Below are positions 35,594 to 44,503 of a stretch of 64,000 nt of DNA, piece by piece; within the stretch, counting starts at the first letter, position 1, and each line of letters starts with the position of its first letter. The DNA is from Diaphorobacter sp. HDW4B (GTDB taxonomy: Bacteria; Pseudomonadota; Gammaproteobacteria; Burkholderiales; Burkholderiaceae_C): the NCBI RefSeq assembly GCF_011305535.1, contig NZ_CP049906.1:62001-126000 (forward strand), given 5' to 3'. The notes beneath the pieces were generated by a model. It searched no databases and was not told the DNA's origin. It was given only the letters and a program-made list of their open reading frames with translations. Made by a program: the position numbers and the translations under genes.

Positions 35594-36598
35594 TCAGCGC
35601 GCATTTTGAAGGGATACGTCATTCATCCCGAGCATGGCTTTCAAACCTTGCTCTCGTGAAACCACCGGGCGGAATCCAAGTTCGCGCTCCGCTTTGCCGA
35701 TGTCGAGCGTGAAAGGGGCACCCATGAGGCGCAGCATCTGGCGCGTAATCGGTGGTTCGCCCTTTCGCGAAAATGTGCGCCAGATCCACTCCATCACGCA
35801 TGCCATGGGCCAAGCCATCGCAAGCGGCACAGAAGCACGCGGCGGCTCGACGCCACGGGTCTGCAGCAAGCTGGAAATCACCGCTTTGAGCGTGCTGTCA
35901 TCCGCATCGCTTACAAAGTAGACCTCCCCTCCACGGCCCCGATGGACCGCCAATTCGAGCGCGTGGCAAACGTTGTCGACATGGGCGGTGGACATGCCTT
36001 GCGAACCATCGCCCACCCAGCGGAACTGACCTGATTTCACGCTCTCGACCATCTGATCGAGCGTCGGCATACCGGCACCCCAAATCATCGGCGGACGAAC
36101 CACCATCGTCTCGAACACACCCGGACGATTGGCACCCAGCACCAGCGCTTCGCTGCGAGCTTTGGACGCACTGTACGGAGCCCATGATCGCTCCTGACGC
36201 GGCGCAGATTCGTCAACGCGCAGCATCGGCTCCATGTCCCCCATCACCACCGCTGCGGCACCGAGTTGCACCAATCGCTTGACGGACTCCCCTGTTGCCG
36301 CCTTCAGCAGATTGGCAGTACCACCCACATTCGCGTGTTCAAACTCATCGGTCTCACCCCACAGTTTGAACAGTGCCGCCACATGGATGACAACGCTGCA
36401 GCCTTGAACAGCGCGGACCAATGAGTCCATATCATCCAAGGAGCCACGCACAGCTTCCGCGCCCTGTTTTTGCACAATCCGTGCTGCGGCATCGCTGCGT
36501 GCCAATGCGCGCACCTGCCACCCTTGCGCCACGAGACGTTCAATCAATCGGGCACCAACGAAGCCGGAACCACCGGTAATCAGACATGTGGAGACCAT
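35594..36598 (-). CDS. NAD-dependent epimerase/dehydratase (extended SDR)
   Basis: A 334-residue extended short-chain dehydrogenase. The cofactor motif GGSGFVGARL is at about 8-17 and the catalytic YSASK appears where the YxxxK is expected. Family members act on nucleotide sugars, 3-beta-hydroxysteroids or dihydroflavonols. ATG 36598 follows CAGGTG; the longer frame would cross the operator. It is divergent from a TetR gene 83 bp away, and the pair looks like a repressor with its target. Confidence 0.87.
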   Translation of the reverse strand: MVSTCLITGGSGFVGARLIERLVAQGWQVRALARSDAAARIVQKQGAEAVRGSLDDMDSLVRAVQGCSVVIHVAALFKLWGETDEFEHANVGGTANLLKAATGESVKRLVQLGAAAVVMGDMEPMLRVDESAPRQERSWAPYSASKARSEALVLGANRPGVFETMVVRPPMIWGAGMPTLDQMVESVKSGQFRWVGDGSQGMSTAHVDNVCHALELAVHRGRGGEVYFVSDADDSTLKAVISSLLQTRGVEPPRASVPLAMAWPMACVMEWIWRTFSRKGEPPITRQMLRLMGAPFTLDIGKAERELGFRPVVSREQGLKAMLGMNDVSLQNAR

Positions 36599-36610
36599 GA
36601 AGCACCTGTA

Positions 36611-36649
36611 TGTATCACTGATATAATTATCGTATAACGTTGATATACA
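36611..36649. promoter_or_regulatory. AT-rich palindromic operator between epimerase and TetR genes
   Basis: TATCACTGATA (36613-36623) is a perfect odd palindrome next to ATAATTAT (36623-36630), followed by TGATATACA. It lies in the divergent gap. A TetR-family repressor would be expected to bind here and control both genes. Inference. Confidence 0.5.
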
Positions 36650-36680
36650 TCCGTCAAGTGCTGATTTGAGGAGGACACAA

Positions 36681-37226
36681 ATGGACAAAGAAGCGGCGAT
36701 TCTGGATGGGGCGTTGGCGCTCCTTGAGGCGCATGGGCCAGCGGGACTGACCACGCGCGCGGTGTGCGAGGCCGCTGGGATCAAGGCGCCCACGCTCTAC
36801 CATTACTTCGGCGACAAGGACGGTTTGGAGCGGGCCGTCATTCGGCGCGGGCTCGCTGACTTCATGCGACTCAAGCAGCAGACCAAGCCACTTGCCGACC
36901 CCCTCGAGCAACTTCGCGATGGATGGGATGTGGCTCTTGAGTTCGCACTGAAGCGGCCCGCACTCTATGCATTGGTCTCTCAACATGCCCGCACTGAACC
37001 GGAGCTGCTCGCCGACGCATATGCGCTGATGCAGTCCCGCGTGCAGCGGCTGGTGGACATGGGCCGCCTCCAAGGACCCGTCGATCACGCGGCGCGTGGC
37101 ATTTGGGCGGCGTCTCAAGGAGCACTGTCATTGCTGTTTCTCGGCACGTCGCGAAAGGACGTCGAAGCAGTGAGTGATCTGCTGTTCAATGCCGTCATCG
37201 ACAGGCTGTCGAAAGCGCACCCTTGA
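36681..37226 (+). CDS. TetR-family transcriptional regulator
   Basis: A 181-residue TetR protein. The helix-turn-helix is at about 20-45 (GLTTRAVCEAAGIKAPTLYHYFGDKDGL), a canonical TetR motif, followed by an all-helical ligand domain. ATG 36681 follows GAGGACACAA. It is divergent from the epimerase gene. Its ligand is unknown; by context it is the substrate of that SDR enzyme. Confidence 0.9.
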   Translation: MDKEAAILDGALALLEAHGPAGLTTRAVCEAAGIKAPTLYHYFGDKDGLERAVIRRGLADFMRLKQQTKPLADPLEQLRDGWDVALEFALKRPALYALVSQHARTEPELLADAYALMQSRVQRLVDMGRLQGPVDHAARGIWAASQGALSLLFLGTSRKDVEAVSDLLFNAVIDRLSKAHP

Positions 37227-37280
37227 TGAGCTATCGAAACACAAGCAGGGGATCCGAATGACCGTGCTTGCGTTTCGAGA

Positions 37281-37697
37281 GTGAGAAGGCGACTGGCGGT
37301 ATCGAAGGTTTGCACGATCCTCACAGATAACGGCAAAGAGTTCTCGGATCGTCTGTTTGGCAAGCACGAGAAGCAACCAAGCGGTGATCACGAGTTTGAT
37401 TTACTGTGCAAGGAACTCGGTATAGAGCACCGACTCACACGGCCCAGAACGCCACGTACCAACGGAATGGTGGAGCGCTTCAACGGAAGGCTCAGCCAAG
37501 TGCTGCGCACGCATCACTTCAACAGTGCAGAGGATCTAGAGAAGACGCTTCATCGCTTTGTGTGGCTGTACAACCAGCAGATTCCACAGAAAGCTCTGCG
37601 GCATGAAACGCCCGTTCAGGCCCTCAAGCGATGGCAGGCGTCACATCCAAAATTGTTTGAAAAGAACGTGCGCAATCATCCGGGACCTGACATCTAA
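37281..37697 (+). pseudogene. 5'-truncated IS481-type transposase remnant
   Basis: About 139 codons match the C-terminal half of an IS481-family DDE (rve) transposase. ILTDNGKEFSDRLFG holds the second catalytic Asp, followed by GIEHRLTRPRTPRTNGMVERFNGR (third acidic residue, Glu) and LYNQQIPQKALRHETPVQAL. The N-terminal helix-turn-helix and first catalytic Asp are missing, and no terminal inverted repeats are seen. It is a dead fragment. It marks the left edge of a region of different base composition and suggests past transfer. Confidence 0.85.
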
Positions 37698-37714
37698 CGT
37701 TTGCAAAAATCGAT

Positions 37715-39352
37715 ATGTCAGAGCCAACAACATCGTTCAGCCAGGCGCCGCAGGAAGAACCTTCGACAGCGCCCAATCGTCGCACTTTGCGGAAAGTCTC
37801 GCCCGGCGCTTTGTTGGCTTTGGGTGTCATAGCCGGTGGATCTTTATCATCCGTCTTTGCGGCAACGGCAAGGGACGACTTTATCGCTGTGCAAGAAGGT
37901 ACTACGGTTGCTGGGGACGTAGGGACTAACGATGATTTCGTCGCTGGGCAAGCGACCTTTACCGCTGCCAATCCTTCTGATCTGGTATTTACAAATCCAT
38001 CCCAAGGCACTTATTCCCTGTCCCAGAGTGCTAGCCCTTCTCCCTTGCCCTATGGATTCAATCAGTACTCCTATGGGTACACCTTGTCGGAGGGGAGCTC
38101 AAGCACCCCCGCCAGCCTCGCTGTTTATGTCAACAGCAACACGAACACCGTCTTTCCCAAGGCGGATTCCTACTCGATTCCGGCGAATCAGCCGTTTGTG
38201 TTCAAACCCTATGCCAACGATGACGTCAGTAAAACAACTGCACCGATCACCGCATTGAACTTGCGGTCCACGGCAAACGGAAAGTTGATTGACCTGAGCT
38301 CTGGGAGTTTCGATCCCAACGCGAGCTTTCTCTACATTCCTGATGTGGGATTTTCGGGGTTCGACAATTCGGTTTACGTTGTAATGGAGCCGAATTCAAA
38401 CACTTTCATGGGCTACGCGAGCGCTGCGGCAGTGATTTCTTTCCAGGTCAACGCAGCACCTGTTCCACCAGCCCCACCGGCACCGCCGTCGGCCCCGGCT
38501 CCCGCTCCGGGCACTGGCCCGTTGGCAACCAATGACTCCTACGGCATCTATCCCGGATCGTACGTTTACCAAGACGTGACTGTGAACGATAACTGGGGCG
38601 ACACCGCGTCTGATCCGAGTATGTACGCAGTGGTTACTGTCGTCACACCACCCGCGAATGCGGAAAACTTCCTGTTCGACATTGGCGGGCCGCAAGCGCC
38701 CGGGCAGTTCTATTACACGGCCAAGGCTAGCAGCTTTGGTCAGCCAGACTCGTTCACGTATTCGCTTACCAAGTATTGGACCGACAGTAACAACAATCCC
38801 ATGAGTTCGAGTTCAACCGCTACCGTGACAATCACCCCCGTGACACGCTTGGTGGCCGACACGGTAAACGCTGATGCAGGCGTGCCGCTCAATGCCTCGG
38901 TAACCGGAAATGACGACCCGAACCAAATGGCAAGCGGGACATTCCGTGAAGTGGATGCACCGGCACACGGATCACTGACGTTCAACTCTGACGGCACTTA
39001 CACCTACACGCCCGATGCCACCTATGCAGGCCCGGATCTATTTACGTACAACCTGGAAGAAAAAGACAGCCAGGGTAACGTGCTGGGAACGCATCAAAAG
39101 GTCGCGGTCAATATTACGGTAACGGCGGCACCACCACCACCACCACCACCACCTGCGCCATCGCCATCACCATCACCATCACCATCGCCATCACCATCGC
39201 CGTCACCCGCTCCATCACCTGTACCGGGTGAAGTGCAAGCGGTGCCGGCAATGAACGGCGCAGGATTGGCTGGCCTGTCCACGTTGTTGGCTGGCGTGGC
39301 CGCGTTGGCCCAGCGTCGCCGACGTCGAGGCACGAATCAACAAGACCGATAA
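37715..39352 (+). CDS. Secreted Ig/cadherin-like surface protein with Pro-Ser stalk and sorting tail
   Basis: A 545-residue secreted protein. A long signal region (about 1-50, RRTLRKVSPGALLALGVIAGG) is followed by three or more beta-sandwich repeats. The repeats carry the DDF/ANDD and FTYxL signatures of bacterial cadherin/VCBS-like domains (ADSYSIPANQPFVFKPYANDD; ADTVNADAGVPLNASVTGNDD). Two Pro-rich linkers separate them: a PAPPAPP stretch near 250, and a Pro8-(Pro-Ser)n stalk at about 475-505. The tail VPAMNGAGLAGLSTL plus a TM segment and RRRRR resembles IPTL/PEP-CTERM exosortase signals, but the IPTL box is altered. It precedes four glycosyltransferase genes, so it may be a glycosylated adhesin. 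Weak ribosome binding site. Confidence 0.75.
   Translation: MSEPTTSFSQAPQEEPSTAPNRRTLRKVSPGALLALGVIAGGSLSSVFAATARDDFIAVQEGTTVAGDVGTNDDFVAGQATFTAANPSDLVFTNPSQGTYSLSQSASPSPLPYGFNQYSYGYTLSEGSSSTPASLAVYVNSNTNTVFPKADSYSIPANQPFVFKPYANDDVSKTTAPITALNLRSTANGKLIDLSSGSFDPNASFLYIPDVGFSGFDNSVYVVMEPNSNTFMGYASAAAVISFQVNAAPVPPAPPAPPSAPAPAPGTGPLATNDSYGIYPGSYVYQDVTVNDNWGDTASDPSMYAVVTVVTPPANAENFLFDIGGPQAPGQFYYTAKASSFGQPDSFTYSLTKYWTDSNNNPMSSSSTATVTITPVTRLVADTVNADAGVPLNASVTGNDDPNQMASGTFREVDAPAHGSLTFNSDGTYTYTPDATYAGPDLFTYNLEEKDSQGNVLGTHQKVAVNITVTAAPPPPPPPPAPSPSPSPSPSPSPSPSPAPSPVPGEVQAVPAMNGAGLAGLSTLLAGVAALAQRRRRRGTNQQDR
39130..39216 (+). repeat. CCA and CCATCR microsatellite coding for the Pro-Ser stalk
   Basis: A (CCA)n run (about 39130-39152) and about nine hexamers of CCATCA/CCATCG (about 39158-39216). 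Both unit sizes keep reading frame, so slippage would change stalk length without breaking the gene. Confidence 0.8.
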
Positions 39353-40009
39353 GCGGTGCGAACAAGGCCTTGAACCACGGTTTAAGGCTTTGATTTAGCC
39401 TGTCAGCACTGCAGGGCTGCGGCACGACCCTTCGCAGAGTCCATAGCGAGGATCCGGCCCAAGGGACACACGCCACCCAAAAGCGAACGCACGGGGTGGA
39501 TGCCCCACGCCATTTGGTCTACCGAAGACATAAGATGTGTCCCCGCGACATTGTTGCCGTTGTAGTTCACATGCATTCACTGACTCAGCCGCAGCCTTTG
39601 TTCCGACGAAATGAGTAACGGCGTCCCAACGGTTCGATCCGAAAAATGGCTTCTTGCTTGTTTGAATCCCGTATATCGTCATCTGCCCAACGCAGAATCT
39701 GCTGACCAACGGCCTCTACCTGAGGCATCACCGATGCGCAACAACTGCTCAGTTGCATGTGAATCACATGTACTCAGCTTTGGTGGACAAAAGCACATGC
39801 ACGTATCCCCCATTTGTAGTCGCTTTCGGGTGCATGCTGCAGTTCTCGCGTGGTTCGCCTGAGCCTGTACGGCACAATAGGTTGGGCAGGAGAGTGATTT
39901 TCCGGTTCGACGGGGCGATAGAGTGACTGCAATCATTGCCGCGCACAGATTTTGACAACGGCTGCCAACTGCAAAATTTGATGAATTTTAATCAACTGAA
40001 ACGCCATCG
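39353..40009. other. 657-bp gap with no supported gene
   Basis: Several short frames overlap here on both strands, none with a family or good start. AAGGCCTTGAACC and GGTTTAAGGCTTT near 39364-39392 may be a weak terminator for the surface-protein gene. GCATGTGAATCACATG near 39755 is a palindrome that could be an operator for the glycosyltransferase cassette. The composition is A/T-richer than most of the window. Confidence 0.4.
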
Positions 40010-40792
40010 ATGACTGCCACCATATTGATGACTTATCGGGAGTTGAATCCTGAGCGCCGCAACAACCTTATGACCACTATGCGATGGTTGGCGCAGGAAG
40101 CCCCTCAGGTCCCATTGTTGATTGTGGAACAGGATACTCAGCCGCGTTTGTTCGGTGAGTTGCCTCATCCCAATTTTCAGAGCATTTTTGCATTCAACCC
40201 GCATGGATTCAACCGCTCATGGGGCTTCAACGTAGGCACGCGTATGACCCAATCAAAGGTCATGGTATTCACAGATGCGGATCTGATCGTGCGGGGTCAG
40301 TTGCGCCCGATGATCGATGCGTGCGAGCACCAATATCCGGTCGTCAAACCCTATGAAAGTGTGCGCGATCTCAGCGAAACAGAAAGCGAGACTTTGCACC
40401 AGGGTCATTGGGATCACGTACCTGCTCCCCGCCCTGAAGCGCTGCGTGAAAAATTGATGATACCCGGCGGAATGTTTGCCATACGGCGCGACGCATTTTT
40501 TCATATCGGTGGCTGGGACGAGCGCTTTGTGGGCTGGGGCGGCGAAGACAATGCATTGGCTATCAAATTGGAGCGGGCACGCATTCAAGCGAGCGTGATA
40601 CCGGGAATGGCCTTGCATCTATGGCACGCGCGTGCGGATGCTCAAATGGATCAACAGCTCTACCAGAACAATTTGGCGCTGCTCGACAGTCTGATCCAAT
40701 GCAGTGAAGCTCGTATGGCGCGAATGGTCGAAGTACAGCGCCAAATTATGGGCTACCAAGAAAAATATCGCCCTACCAATTTCGCAAAATGA
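40010..40792 (+). CDS. Family 2-type glycosyltransferase (first of four)
   Basis: A 260-residue GT-A fold enzyme. Seen: TILMTYRELNPERR at the start, the nucleotide-binding FTDADLIVRG with a DxD-like DAD motif, and the C-terminal MIPGGMFAIRRDAFFHIGGWDERFVGWGGEDNALAIKL block of the Glyco_transf_7C / chondroitin-polymerase type. It adds a sugar from a nucleotide donor. No membrane helix or signal is present, so it is probably cytoplasmic. The stop overlaps the next gene by 4 bp. Confidence 0.85.
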   Translation: MTATILMTYRELNPERRNNLMTTMRWLAQEAPQVPLLIVEQDTQPRLFGELPHPNFQSIFAFNPHGFNRSWGFNVGTRMTQSKVMVFTDADLIVRGQLRPMIDACEHQYPVVKPYESVRDLSETESETLHQGHWDHVPAPRPEALREKLMIPGGMFAIRRDAFFHIGGWDERFVGWGGEDNALAIKLERARIQASVIPGMALHLWHARADAQMDQQLYQNNLALLDSLIQCSEARMARMVEVQRQIMGYQEKYRPTNFAK

Positions 40793-41526
40793 CCATCCAG
40801 CGCCGCCCCAAACCCATTGCGGGATTCACCGCCGTGTCTGAGTCGTTCCCCCTCACCGCATTGCCTGCACTTCGGACACCTAGTACGCATTTGATGATAG
40901 GAACACCAGCTTACGGCGGTATGGTGCACCTTGACTATCTCAATTCACTACTGGCCTATCAGCAAGCAGGCATTAGCTACACGTTGGCAGGAATTGGCAA
41001 CGAAAGCCTCATCACTCGGGCCAGAAATACCCTGCTTTCGATGTTCTGGGCGAATGATGCGTACTCGCACCTGCTTTTTCTGGATGCCGATGTGAGCTTG
41101 CCGCCCGAAGCGCTCAAACACATGCTGGCTCAAGAGCGTGATGTGATTGGCGCACCAGTAGCACTGAAAGGGCGCAACGCACAGGGCGCGCGAATTTTCA
41201 ACATTGGGCGCTGTTTGGGTGAAGCGGGTGAGCAAATTCTGGTGGAACACATCGGTACTGCCGCTTTGCTGCTAAGTCGCAAAGCCGTTGGTGCCTTGGT
41301 GAAGCAAGCCATCCAACAAGGTAGGGTGTACAAAAACTCCCGTGAAACGCTGCGCGGTGATTACGCTGCAGATACGCCGATGTACGACGTGTTCCAGGTC
41401 GGGGTGGTAGATGACGGATATATGTCGGAAGACTTCTGGGTCTGTCGCCAGTTACGTGCACTGGGTTTCAATATTCATGTGCAAATCGACGTCGTCACGC
41501 AGCATCAGGGAGTGATGCCAGCATGA
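40789..41526 (+). CDS. GT-A glycosyltransferase-like protein (second of four)
   Basis: A 245-residue protein. LMIGTPAYGGMVHLDYLNSL opens a GT-A-like fold, ESLITRARNTLLSMF resembles the donor-binding helix, and HLLFLDADVSLPPEALKHML holds a DAD metal-binding motif. VVDDGYMSEDFWVCRQLRALG near the end holds the likely catalytic acid. The family is often annotated as a GT2-like hypothetical. It overlaps the neighbours by 4 bp on both sides (ATGA). Confidence 0.78.
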   Translation: MTIQRRPKPIAGFTAVSESFPLTALPALRTPSTHLMIGTPAYGGMVHLDYLNSLLAYQQAGISYTLAGIGNESLITRARNTLLSMFWANDAYSHLLFLDADVSLPPEALKHMLAQERDVIGAPVALKGRNAQGARIFNIGRCLGEAGEQILVEHIGTAALLLSRKAVGALVKQAIQQGRVYKNSRETLRGDYAADTPMYDVFQVGVVDDGYMSEDFWVCRQLRALGFNIHVQIDVVTQHQGVMPA

Positions 41527-42701
41527 CCGTGTCGCAGACTTTGCGCGTCATCAGTTTTTTGGATTCGCGCGCCCCCTCGGCGCAAACGGATCTTTCCTGG
41601 CTCGCAATACGACAAATACGCGCATTGGTGAACGCTGGAATCTCTGTGCAATGGCACATTCTGGAAACACCGGCTACTGGGCTTAGTGTCATGCAGACTC
41701 AGCCTTTGGTGGCACTTAACGCGGCCGCCATTGAGTACATGGCGCAGCACGATGTACGGCTAGCCGATTTGCCAGCATTGGTGAAACGAACCGTTGTGCA
41801 AGGCGACGCGGATATCCTGCTGGCCATAACCTCACCTGAATGGTGGGCTCCATTGCTGGGGAACGCCAAACGGCGCATCGCTTATCTGGAGCGCAACCTG
41901 CACTGGCCTCAACACATGCTGTTGCGTCTATGCGCAATGTGCGACGAAGTTTGGCTGCCCGATGCGCAATGGGGAGACACTATTCTCGCAAGCAATGTTG
42001 GATTGGAGTTGGCAGTGATACCGCCGATCCGTATGCATCGCATGAGTGGCAATATTGCACAGGATCGCTTGCAGGCCTTTCAAACGTCGCTTGAGATACC
42101 GGTAGATAGTCTCGTGTTTCTTTGCGTGCTCGATAACCATGGCATGCAAGCCTGCAGTCATCTGCTGGCGGCGTGGGGCAAGGCTTTTGGTGAGCGCCCG
42201 GATGTCAATGTATCGCTGATATTGCATTGCCCACCGCACTTTGTCGATCATACAGTTCATGGCGGATCAGTGCATGCGGCCGACTGGGTCGATACGAAGA
42301 TGGAATCATCGAAACATTCTGGCATTGTGCTGCTGGATCAAAACCTCAACGCTGAAGGCGCAGAACTGCTGCGCGCTTGCTCGCATATACAGATCGTGAC
42401 GACCGCAGGCGATGGGCTGGGCCTGCGGGTCATGGATGCGGTTGAAGCAGGTAATGCCGTCGTCGGTCCAGCCACGCAAGGCCTTGAAGGCTTGCTCGGG
42501 CCTGATTGGCAGGGTTTCTCGGTGGAGGGTAAATCGCCGACTGATGCCTTGGCACAGGCATTGTGCGATGCCTACGAACATACGTTTGATGAAGGTCCAC
42601 GTCGCACGGTGATTCAGTGGTACGCGGCAAACCACCTGTCTGAAGCAGCCTTTGTGCAACGCGTATTGCAGCGTTTGCCAACACTGCAGGTTCATGCATG
42701 A
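41523..42701 (+). CDS. GT-B glycosyltransferase, family 4-like (third of four)
   Basis: A 392-residue two-domain protein. The C-terminal half has GIVLLDQNLNAEGAELLRAC, then GDGLGLRVMDAVEAGNAVVGP, corresponding to the donor-site E-x7-E region of GT4 enzymes. The N-terminal half is poorly conserved and would bind the acceptor. It overlaps the preceding and following genes by 4 bp. Specificity is unknown. Confidence 0.75.
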   Translation: MTVSQTLRVISFLDSRAPSAQTDLSWLAIRQIRALVNAGISVQWHILETPATGLSVMQTQPLVALNAAAIEYMAQHDVRLADLPALVKRTVVQGDADILLAITSPEWWAPLLGNAKRRIAYLERNLHWPQHMLLRLCAMCDEVWLPDAQWGDTILASNVGLELAVIPPIRMHRMSGNIAQDRLQAFQTSLEIPVDSLVFLCVLDNHGMQACSHLLAAWGKAFGERPDVNVSLILHCPPHFVDHTVHGGSVHAADWVDTKMESSKHSGIVLLDQNLNAEGAELLRACSHIQIVTTAGDGLGLRVMDAVEAGNAVVGPATQGLEGLLGPDWQGFSVEGKSPTDALAQALCDAYEHTFDEGPRRTVIQWYAANHLSEAAFVQRVLQRLPTLQVHA

Positions 42702-43534
42702 AGACCTCGAAACGATTCCATTTCATCTGCGGATTGAGTCCGCAGACTGAGCCCTTTCATCTCGTTCACTATCTATGCTTGGCATCTTGCTTGGCCGTGA
42801 ATCAACCGGACGAGCTGAACGTGCACGTGCGTAACGAACCTTATGGACCTTTGTGGGACAGGATCAAAGGACGCGTAACGCTGCGCCATATCGACGAAGA
42901 AAGTACAAAGGGATTTACTCTAGCGTACTACGCTGAGCATGCAGAAGGTCGTTTGATAGCGAAACACGCCAACAACTATGCGCACGAGGCTGATTTCATT
43001 CGACTCGCTGTACTGGCGCGCGAGGGCGGCGTCTATGTGGACATTGACACCCTATTCGTCGAGCCCTATCCCGGCAGCTTGTATACCGAGTCCTGCGTAC
43101 TGTGCGAAGAAGGTGCCTCGCTCTCGGGGGAGGGTGTACTGAGCCCTGTTTTGTGCAACGCAGTGATTTTTGCGCAACCGGGAAGCTCCTTTATCGAGCA
43201 GTGGGCTAGAGAAGCCAAGGTCGTTTTCGACGGCACTTGGAGCAAACATTCTTGTCAGCTCGCAACAAAACTCTGGAATCAGCTTCCTGGGCAGTTGCGC
43301 ATTGCGCCGCGTCAGTGGTTCTATCACTTTGGTTACGACCGCAACGGCATTCGCTCGTTGTTTGAGCATGCCGCTCCTGTCCCTGAGCAACTGATGAGCA
43401 TTCACTTATGGGCAAGTCTTTGGTGGTCAAAAGAGCGGACAGAACTCACGCGATTTCATGCCGGGCTCCTGGATGAAAATTACGTGTGTCGCAGCCCAAG
43501 CACCTACGCAGTGCTTGCTCGGCAGTTTTTGTGA
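42698..43534 (+). CDS. DxD glycosyltransferase (GT32/sugar-transferase type, fourth of four)
   Basis: A 278-residue protein. HANNYAHEADFIRLAVLAREGGVYVDIDTLF is the defining Gly_transf_sug (OCH1-like, GT32) block, with the DID metal-binding motif. RFHFICGLSPQTEPFHLVHY opens the fold. It ends the cassette; no flippase, polymerase or sugar-nucleotide gene follows. The absence of a transporter favours transfer to a protein or lipid made elsewhere. Confidence 0.82.
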   Translation: MKTSKRFHFICGLSPQTEPFHLVHYLCLASCLAVNQPDELNVHVRNEPYGPLWDRIKGRVTLRHIDEESTKGFTLAYYAEHAEGRLIAKHANNYAHEADFIRLAVLAREGGVYVDIDTLFVEPYPGSLYTESCVLCEEGASLSGEGVLSPVLCNAVIFAQPGSSFIEQWAREAKVVFDGTWSKHSCQLATKLWNQLPGQLRIAPRQWFYHFGYDRNGIRSLFEHAAPVPEQLMSIHLWASLWWSKERTELTRFHAGLLDENYVCRSPSTYAVLARQFL

Positions 43535-43671
43535 AGTGCGGCGTGAGTCACCACATTAGCGTCCCAGTAAAGGCATTTATTCAAACCGGGCCATGACAAC
43601 AAGGGTATGCATACGCATGTTGGTATGCAGAAACTTTAGAATGATATGCATCGTCAGCACATGAAAATACC
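43535..43671. promoter_or_regulatory. Promoter region of the GntR/FCD regulator
   Basis: A GTATGCATAC palindrome (43605-43614) and a degenerate TTGGTATGCAGA (43620-43631, nine of twelve matches to the TTGGTATACCAA operator) precede the regulator by about 40-65 bp. They could mediate weak autoregulation. Confidence 0.4.
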
Positions 43672-44463
43672 ATGCCCACCATTGCGGCCAAAGTCCAGTC
43701 CTTGATTTCCGAGCAGATCATCAGCGGCCAATTCAAGCCCGGCACCCGGCTGGATGAGCGCGAGTTGGCGCAGCAGTTCAACGTCTCGCGCACGCCCGTG
43801 CGGGAAGCGCTGCGCCAATTGGCGGCGCGCGGGCTCACGCAACTGCTGCCGATGCGCGGCGTGGTGGTCTCGGAGATCAGCGTCAAAGACCTCACCGAAA
43901 TCCTGCACGCCAACTGCGAGCTCGAAGCCATGTGCGCGCGCTTGGCGGCCGAGTCCATGACCACCATGGAGAAGTCCGAGCTGCAGTACATCCACGAGCG
44001 CACCAACGAATACGTGGCCGAGGGCAATCTCGACAAGTACCTCGACGCCAACCGCGAGTTGCACCAGCTCATCCAGGAGGGCGCGCACAACTCCGTCATC
44101 TCCAAGATGGTGGGTGAAATTCGCGACCGCCTGAGCCCGTATCGCCAATTCCATCCGGCCGAGACCGATCGCCTCGCCGTCTCGCGCGATGCGCACAAGG
44201 AAATCGTCGAAGCCATCATGCAAGGCAACGGCGAAGCCGCCTATCTGGCCATGCGCGCGCACAACGCGCATCTGGGCAATGCGGCATTGCGGGCACTGCG
44301 CCAGTCCAAAGAAGCAGAAGATGCCGCGCCTGCGCAGGAGATAGAACCGGCCCGCAAGCGCGCTGCCGTCAAGACGGCAAAGTCCGCCGCGACCACCAAA
44401 GCTGCAAAGCCTGCCAAGCCCGAAAAAGCCGTAGCGGCGACACGCACACGTCGAGTTTCGTGA
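43672..44463 (+). CDS. GntR/FCD-family regulator with lysine-alanine-rich tail
   Basis: A 263-residue FadR-subfamily regulator. The winged helix (about 5-70) contains LDERELAQQFNVSRTPVREAL. The FCD ligand domain (about 75-215) keeps metal-site features DANRELHQLI, VSRDAHKEI and MRAHNAHL. After residue about 220 comes an unusual 45-residue Lys/Ala/Pro/Arg-rich tail (KTAKSAATTKAAKPAKPEKA) like a histone H1 tail. It probably binds the five TTGGTATACCAA palindromes found across 44482-59432; FadR-type sites have this TGGT-n-ACCA form. It should be released by a carboxylate ligand from the pathway. No other regulator lies by the first two sites. Confidence 0.9.
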   Translation: MPTIAAKVQSLISEQIISGQFKPGTRLDERELAQQFNVSRTPVREALRQLAARGLTQLLPMRGVVVSEISVKDLTEILHANCELEAMCARLAAESMTTMEKSELQYIHERTNEYVAEGNLDKYLDANRELHQLIQEGAHNSVISKMVGEIRDRLSPYRQFHPAETDRLAVSRDAHKEIVEAIMQGNGEAAYLAMRAHNAHLGNAALRALRQSKEAEDAAPAQEIEPARKRAAVKTAKSAATTKAAKPAKPEKAVAATRTRRVS

Positions 44464-44481
44464 CGCATGGATTTTTTGTTT

Positions 44482-44503
44482 GTATTTTGGTATACCAAAA
44501 TAC
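44482..44503. promoter_or_regulatory. GntR/FCD operator, site 1
   Basis: A perfect 22-bp palindrome centred on TTGGTATACCAA, extended to GTATT and AATAC arms, 19 bp after the regulator stop and about 120 bp before the nitroreductase start. It is the longest and best of five copies. Confidence 0.85.
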
